This document shows, piece by piece, positions 12,635-16,282 of a DNA stretch of 16,282 nt. Both the position numbers and the translations under genes were made by a program. The notes beneath the pieces are model-generated. The model saw only the letters and a program-made list of their open reading frames with translations. It did no database searches and was not told where the DNA came from. Every line of letters starts with the position of its first letter. The first letter of the stretch is position 1. The DNA is from an uncultured Eubacteriales bacterium (lineage in GTDB: Bacteria; Bacillota; Clostridia; Oscillospirales; Acutalibacteraceae), in contig ONIF01000015.1 of the NCBI GenBank assembly GCA_900317795.1, positions 1 to 16,282 of the forward strand, in the 5' to 3' direction.

Positions 12635-13704
12635 TAATAATTTATAAATTCTATCGAAGAATTAATACCATAGTCCGAATACCTGAACTCATCATTTACC
12701 AAACAGATATTTTTATACCAATCATAAGTTGCTTTCATATTCGGCACATCAATGCCAACAAAATCAGCTATCTGACACAGTATGCTAAGTCCAAAGGGAA
12801 AATCTGCCGTAAAATATCTTGAATCAAAATCAGGTACATAACCGTTTTCAGTTTGTTTCATAGGACTGCTTAATCCTTTAAAACCCTTTATGCTTCTGAT
12901 TTTAGCAGTTAATTCGGCAGGGGTATTGCTTTCATAATGCTGTTTCAACGGTTTTACATACGACAAATCGAAATCAGTCAGCTTTGAACAGATCTGTTGT
13001 ACTTCATCATCGCATTTAAAAATCAATTCTGATGTTTTGTCATTCCATTCTTCATAGAATAATGGATTCCTGTCGTATGCTTTTCCTTCAATATAATCCT
13101 CAAACAAACATCTGAGCCTTACAGTATGAAGAATCGGGTTGGAGGGTGTTAATGTGAGGTTCAGATAGTCCGGCAACAACGAACTTTTTATTTCCAATAA
13201 ATCTTCTATCAGACTTCTGCACTCTTCTCCATATTTTTTAGGGAGAGAAGCAACAAACAGCTCGTTCCGATATCCTGTGGCAATAACCGTTTCACCATAT
13301 CTCAAAAGTCTGGCAACACTCGGAACTCTCTGTAAGCCAAACACTATCGCACCTTTTTCTATGCTTTTTGCAAAGGCACACTCTCCTCCGCCTGTTCCGG
13401 GAATCAGGCATATCTTAACACCGTCTCTTACAAATTGATATATTAGCTCTGAAAGCATCTGCATACAATATGCCGGCATAGTGATAATTATTAATTCAGC
13501 ATCAGAAAAAGCTTTTTCAGGATCGTTGGTTGCTTGATATATACTACCGCTATGTATTATTTCTCCATTTTCATTCTGTATAAACAGCTGTTTTTGTATT
13601 TTTTCAGGCTTAGATCCGTACATTGTTACACGATTATTCTTTTCTGCACAATGTACAGCCAATTGTGTACCTATATTACCACAGCCTACAATGGTTATAT
13701 TCAT
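12625..13704 (-). CDS. NAD(P)-dependent opine (octopine/nopaline-type) dehydrogenase
   Basis: A 359-residue protein with an N-terminal Rossmann fold (MNITIVGCGNIGTQLA, G7-x-G9-x-x-G12). IIITMPAYCMQ and CLIPGTGGGECAFA follow, as in the octopine dehydrogenase family, and then an all-helical catalytic domain with TPSNPILHTVRLRCLFEDY, where the His near 193 is the likely catalytic residue. Such enzymes reductively join the amino group of an amino acid to a 2-keto acid, giving an N-(carboxyalkyl) amino acid. ATG 13704 is preferred: it places GGTGA about seven bases upstream and gives the normal short Rossmann N-terminus, whereas GTG 13716 adds four residues. It is the third gene after licD and the fusion enzyme. 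A role in making an opine-like substituent for a glycan is inference. Confidence 0.85.
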   Translation of the reverse strand: MNITIVGCGNIGTQLAVHCAEKNNRVTMYGSKPEKIQKQLFIQNENGEIIHSGSIYQATNDPEKAFSDAELIIITMPAYCMQMLSELIYQFVRDGVKICLIPGTGGGECAFAKSIEKGAIVFGLQRVPSVARLLRYGETVIATGYRNELFVASLPKKYGEECRSLIEDLLEIKSSLLPDYLNLTLTPSNPILHTVRLRCLFEDYIEGKAYDRNPLFYEEWNDKTSELIFKCDDEVQQICSKLTDFDLSYVKPLKQHYESNTPAELTAKIRSIKGFKGLSSPMKQTENGYVPDFDSRYFTADFPFGLSILCQIADFVGIDVPNMKATYDWYKNICLVNDEFRYSDYGINSSIEFINYYKK

Positions 13705-13746
13705 TACTTTCACCACAACTATAATATTTGAGTTTGAGAATGTAAT

Positions 13747-15555
13747 TTAATACAATTCCTCTTTCAAAGCTTCAATCAACACATCATTATTCTCAGTATT
13801 CCTTACAGCTAATCTGAGATAATTTCTGCCGTTTGTTTTGGTTGTAAGTTCCTTTATAAGAATGTTGTGCTTAACAAGGAGTGTTTTCAGCAATTCTTTC
13901 GGGGAAATATCCGCATTAAGTTCGACCATTACATAATTTGCCTGTGATGGGATTACTCTTATACCTTTAATTTCTGAAAGTTTCTGCTCAAATCTTTTTC
14001 TTTCGGCTCTGATCTGTACAAGTGCTGCTGCATAATCCTTCTTATACTTTTCCTCAATCTGCATATAGAATTCTCCGAAAGAATTTATATTCCAGATGGC
14101 AACATCCTTTTTAAGCTTTGCTATCATTTCTGCATCACCCGATGCAAGGATACCAAGACGAAGTCCCGGAACACCATACGACTTAGAAATACTCTTCATT
14201 ACATACAAATGCGGATTTGATGAAAGAATATCCTGATCTATCAGAGTGCTGTTTTCTTCATCTGCAAAATCCACGAAAGATTCATCTATTACCAGTTTTA
14301 TACCCTTTTCACAAGCCCATTTTACAAGTCTGAGAAGATTACTTTTGCAAATATAATTACCGCTGGGATTATCGGGATTAACAACTACAAGCGACTGAAT
14401 ATCCTTGTCCCCGAAAAACTCTATCAATGAATCTGCTGTATATATGTAATCATCATTTTCGGGAATATAGTTAACTGAATTTTCCTTTTCATAACGATTT
14501 GGATATTCGTCAAATGTCGGACGTACAAAACCTACATTACCTGAGAAATTTTCCATTAAAGCTTTGATTAGTTCGGCAGCTCCGTTACCTACAAGAATAT
14601 TTTCCTGATGAACATTAAAATTCTTAGCTGCAAGGAGTGAATTTACTCTCATTCCCGAGGGGTATTCTGTAAGCAAAGTGTCAAAGTTCGCACGAAGCTC
14701 GTCCTTCATCTTATCGGGAGGATAGTAAGGATTTACAAGATAGCAGAAATCGAGAAGCTTAGGATATCTCCAATATCCGCCATAACGGCTCTGCATCAGC
14801 TTTACCTTTTCATCATCGTTGGGTGAGAAAATAGACTCTGCTATATCAAGATCCTGTATATCATCTATTTCATACCACTTCTGACCTTCAAGCCTTTTCG
14901 CTTTTATTTCAGGATCATCAAGCATGGTAATAACTCTGAGAACTTGCTCGTAATACTCATTTTCTCCAAGAGCTTTCTGATAAGCGTCGAGGAAAGGTAC
15001 ATAATGAGTTTCACAAAAATGCTTGCTGAACTTATATATATTTACAGTTTTATAATAATCTTTGATTTCATTGAACTTAAACTTCTTGCCGGGAACAAAA
15101 GCCTCAATATCGTCATTCTCCGAAAGCTTAACACAAGTACCGTCCATCCAGCTTTCGTATTTATCTACCAACGCAAGCGTATCTCTTGTATCTGAAATCA
15201 AAGCCTCGAGTGCACTATCCTCAAAGATAAGATCTGACTCAAACAGTATTGTATCGTCTTTACAAAGCCAATCCTTTGCCAAAGCAAGTGAATATATATT
15301 GTTTGTTTTGTCATATATCGGGTTTTTAATAAATACGATTGGTGTCTGAATATCCAGAGTGCCAATATAGTCAATAAGCTTATCTCCCTCATAGCCTACA
15401 ACGATGACTATACGTGACAAATGCTGTTTTTCAATCTGATGCAGCATTCTGTCAATCAGAGTAACACCGTTGACTTTCACCATACACTTTGTGTTATTTT
15501 GGGTAAGCTCCTTCAATCGCTTTCCCATCCCTGCGGCTAATATTATAGCTTGCAT
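13747..15555 (-). CDS. Nucleotidyltransferase/PLP aminotransferase fusion (LicC-like + HisC/CobD-like)
   Basis: A 602-residue two-domain enzyme. Residues 1-245 are a LicC-type CTP transferase: IILAAGMGKRLKEL (4-17), K23, ESDLIFED (106-113), YYKTVNIYKFSKHF (167-180) and WYEIDDIQDLDIAE (227-240). Residues about 258-602 are a fold-type I aminotransferase of the HisC/CobD group: GNGAAELIKAL, NPDNPSGNY (393-401), DESFVDFADE with D424, and MKSISKSYGVPGLRLG with the PLP lysine at K458 and R466. CobD-like members can decarboxylate O-phospho amino acids; HisC-like ones transaminate phosphorylated keto compounds. The fused partner would then make a CDP-linked amino alcohol. PntC-type phosphonate enzymes are also cytidylyltransferase-aminotransferase fusions, but with a class V aminotransferase. 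The start is fixed by AAGGAGG eight bases upstream, within the last codons of licD. Confidence 0.9.
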   Translation of the reverse strand: MQAIILAAGMGKRLKELTQNNTKCMVKVNGVTLIDRMLHQIEKQHLSRIVIVVGYEGDKLIDYIGTLDIQTPIVFIKNPIYDKTNNIYSLALAKDWLCKDDTILFESDLIFEDSALEALISDTRDTLALVDKYESWMDGTCVKLSENDDIEAFVPGKKFKFNEIKDYYKTVNIYKFSKHFCETHYVPFLDAYQKALGENEYYEQVLRVITMLDDPEIKAKRLEGQKWYEIDDIQDLDIAESIFSPNDDEKVKLMQSRYGGYWRYPKLLDFCYLVNPYYPPDKMKDELRANFDTLLTEYPSGMRVNSLLAAKNFNVHQENILVGNGAAELIKALMENFSGNVGFVRPTFDEYPNRYEKENSVNYIPENDDYIYTADSLIEFFGDKDIQSLVVVNPDNPSGNYICKSNLLRLVKWACEKGIKLVIDESFVDFADEENSTLIDQDILSSNPHLYVMKSISKSYGVPGLRLGILASGDAEMIAKLKKDVAIWNINSFGEFYMQIEEKYKKDYAAALVQIRAERKRFEQKLSEIKGIRVIPSQANYVMVELNADISPKELLKTLLVKHNILIKELTTKTNGRNYLRLAVRNTENNDVLIEALKEELY

Positions 15556-15558
15556 TTA

Positions 15559-16282
15559 TTATTCCTCCTTAGTGATTTCAAGTAGAACTTGCTCTAACTC
15601 TTTTATAACTATTTGCATATCAATTCCATTTTCTTTAGCCCACGTTTCTAATTTTCCTTTTTCTCCTCCCTGATGTGCTAATCCAGATTGTGGAAATCCC
15701 ATATAATTATTTCCATAAATTTGTACGAGATAATTATGTGTGTTATTAGGAACCATCAATTTAAAATCTTCAAACTGAATATGTTTTACAGGCATTATAT
15801 CATCAATTTTCCATAATCTGGGTTGACTACCAAATTCAGGACAATAAATAATTGATTTTGCTTGTTCTTTTGAACATATTTCAGGCAGATATTTTTTTTG
15901 GTATTCGAATACTTCTTTTCTGTTTTTATACCTTAATTTTTTCTCCCATATTTTATGATATTTGTAATATTTATTTTTATAGCTTTCAACATTAATTAAA
16001 TCTTCTGGATCAATTGTTGTATATTCCGCCGGAAATAAATCAACCCATAAACCTGTTTTGTGATGATTATATCCAATTCCTATTCTTGCAATGGAATCAT
16101 TTCTTTCCTCTATTGCATCAATTCCATATTTATCAAGTTGATCATGAAGAATAGATAAAGCTTGCTCATAATCATCTCTCATCATGCAAATATCTGTGTC
16201 ATCATCCCAGGGAATAAAACCTTTATGTCTGACTGCACCTAAACAAGTTCCGGCATCAAGCCAATAATTCAACCCATTTTTT
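15559..16282 (-). CDS. licD: LicD-family phosphotransferase, N-terminus beyond the window
   Basis: About 240 residues are visible, with the frame open to the right edge. The LicD signature is clear: LNYWLDAGTCLGAVRHKGFI leading straight into PWDDDTDICMMRDDYEQAL, whose aspartates bind metal in this nucleotidyltransferase-fold family. LWVDLFPAEY and the C-terminal QIYGNNYMGFPQ are also typical. LicD proteins transfer phosphocholine or related phospho-alcohols from a CDP carrier to surface glycans or teichoic acids. The next gene, four bases downstream, encodes the likely CDP-donor synthase, and its ribosome site AAGGAGG is formed by the last licD codons (Lys-Glu-Glu). The gene is markedly AT-rich (about 23% GC over 15901-15960), unlike the GDP-sugar operon, suggesting separate origin. 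Roughly 20-40 N-terminal residues are probably missing. Confidence 0.9.
   Translation of the reverse strand, partial: KNGLNYWLDAGTCLGAVRHKGFIPWDDDTDICMMRDDYEQALSILHDQLDKYGIDAIEERNDSIARIGIGYNHHKTGLWVDLFPAEYTTIDPEDLINVESYKNKYYKYHKIWEKKLRYKNRKEVFEYQKKYLPEICSKEQAKSIIYCPEFGSQPRLWKIDDIMPVKHIQFEDFKLMVPNNTHNYLVQIYGNNYMGFPQSGLAHQGGEKGKLETWAKENGIDMQIVIKELEQVLLEITKEE

Noticed and set aside
13705..13746. A separate promoter for the opine dehydrogenase gene
   Set aside because: TATTAT is present on the minus strand, but no -35-like hexamer lies at 15-19 bases, so co-transcription with the fusion gene is simpler.
1..16282. tRNA, rRNA, CRISPR arrays, integrase or replication origin
   Set aside because: I saw no cloverleaf, rRNA signature, regularly spaced repeat array, recombinase other than the IS transposase, or iteron cluster.

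Overview
The window reads like an accessory, polysaccharide-related locus of a low-to-mid GC member of the Bacillota, most likely a clostridial gut or rumen bacterium of the Ruminococcus/Oscillospiraceae type. This is inferred from strong GGAGG ribosome sites, the IS3 and DUF4143 content, and general protein similarity; no marker gene confirms it.

Left part (1-2840). The tail of a DUF4143-type ATPase gene is followed by a second, broken copy of the same 3' end (truncated, frame-shifted, with an internal TAG). Between the copies lies a 45-base, nearly perfect palindrome with a companion hairpin. An IS3-family element (882-2189, with orfA and orfB) sits directly beyond the broken copy. A hypothetical two-membrane-segment protein (2262-2786, + strand) follows and ends at an intrinsic terminator.

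Central part (3042-11231, all minus strand). An AraC-family regulator is followed, after its own terminator, by a six-gene operon: GDP-mannose 4,6-dehydratase, a GT-B glycosyltransferase, GDP-L-fucose synthase, mannose-1-phosphate guanylyltransferase with a C-terminal cupin, class I mannose-6-phosphate isomerase, and a phosphohexomutase. Together they can take fructose-6-phosphate to Man-6-P, Man-1-P, GDP-mannose and GDP-L-fucose. The operon promoter region carries two perfect 11-base direct repeats 21 bases apart, beside a GATAAT -10 box: the geometry of an AraC-type activator site. The adjacent regulator is the obvious candidate to bind it.

Right part. Divergent from araC is a small plus-strand unit (11466-12574) of three overlapping ORFs with phage tail or structural-protein character. 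The codons for a repeated Trp-Tyr-Glu-Val-Val motif double as the ribosome site of the next ORF. The unit ends at a strong terminator that also serves the converging minus-strand genes. Those genes (12625 to the window edge) encode a LicD-family phosphotransferase, a nucleotidyltransferase/PLP-aminotransferase fusion, and an opine (octopine/nopaline-type) dehydrogenase. They look like a pathway that makes a CDP-activated amino-alcohol phosphate, transfers it to a surface glycan, and possibly makes an opine-type N-carboxyalkyl group. This trio is the best candidate for an undescribed biosynthetic system here. Its LicD gene is far more AT-rich than the GDP-sugar operon, which suggests mosaic assembly.
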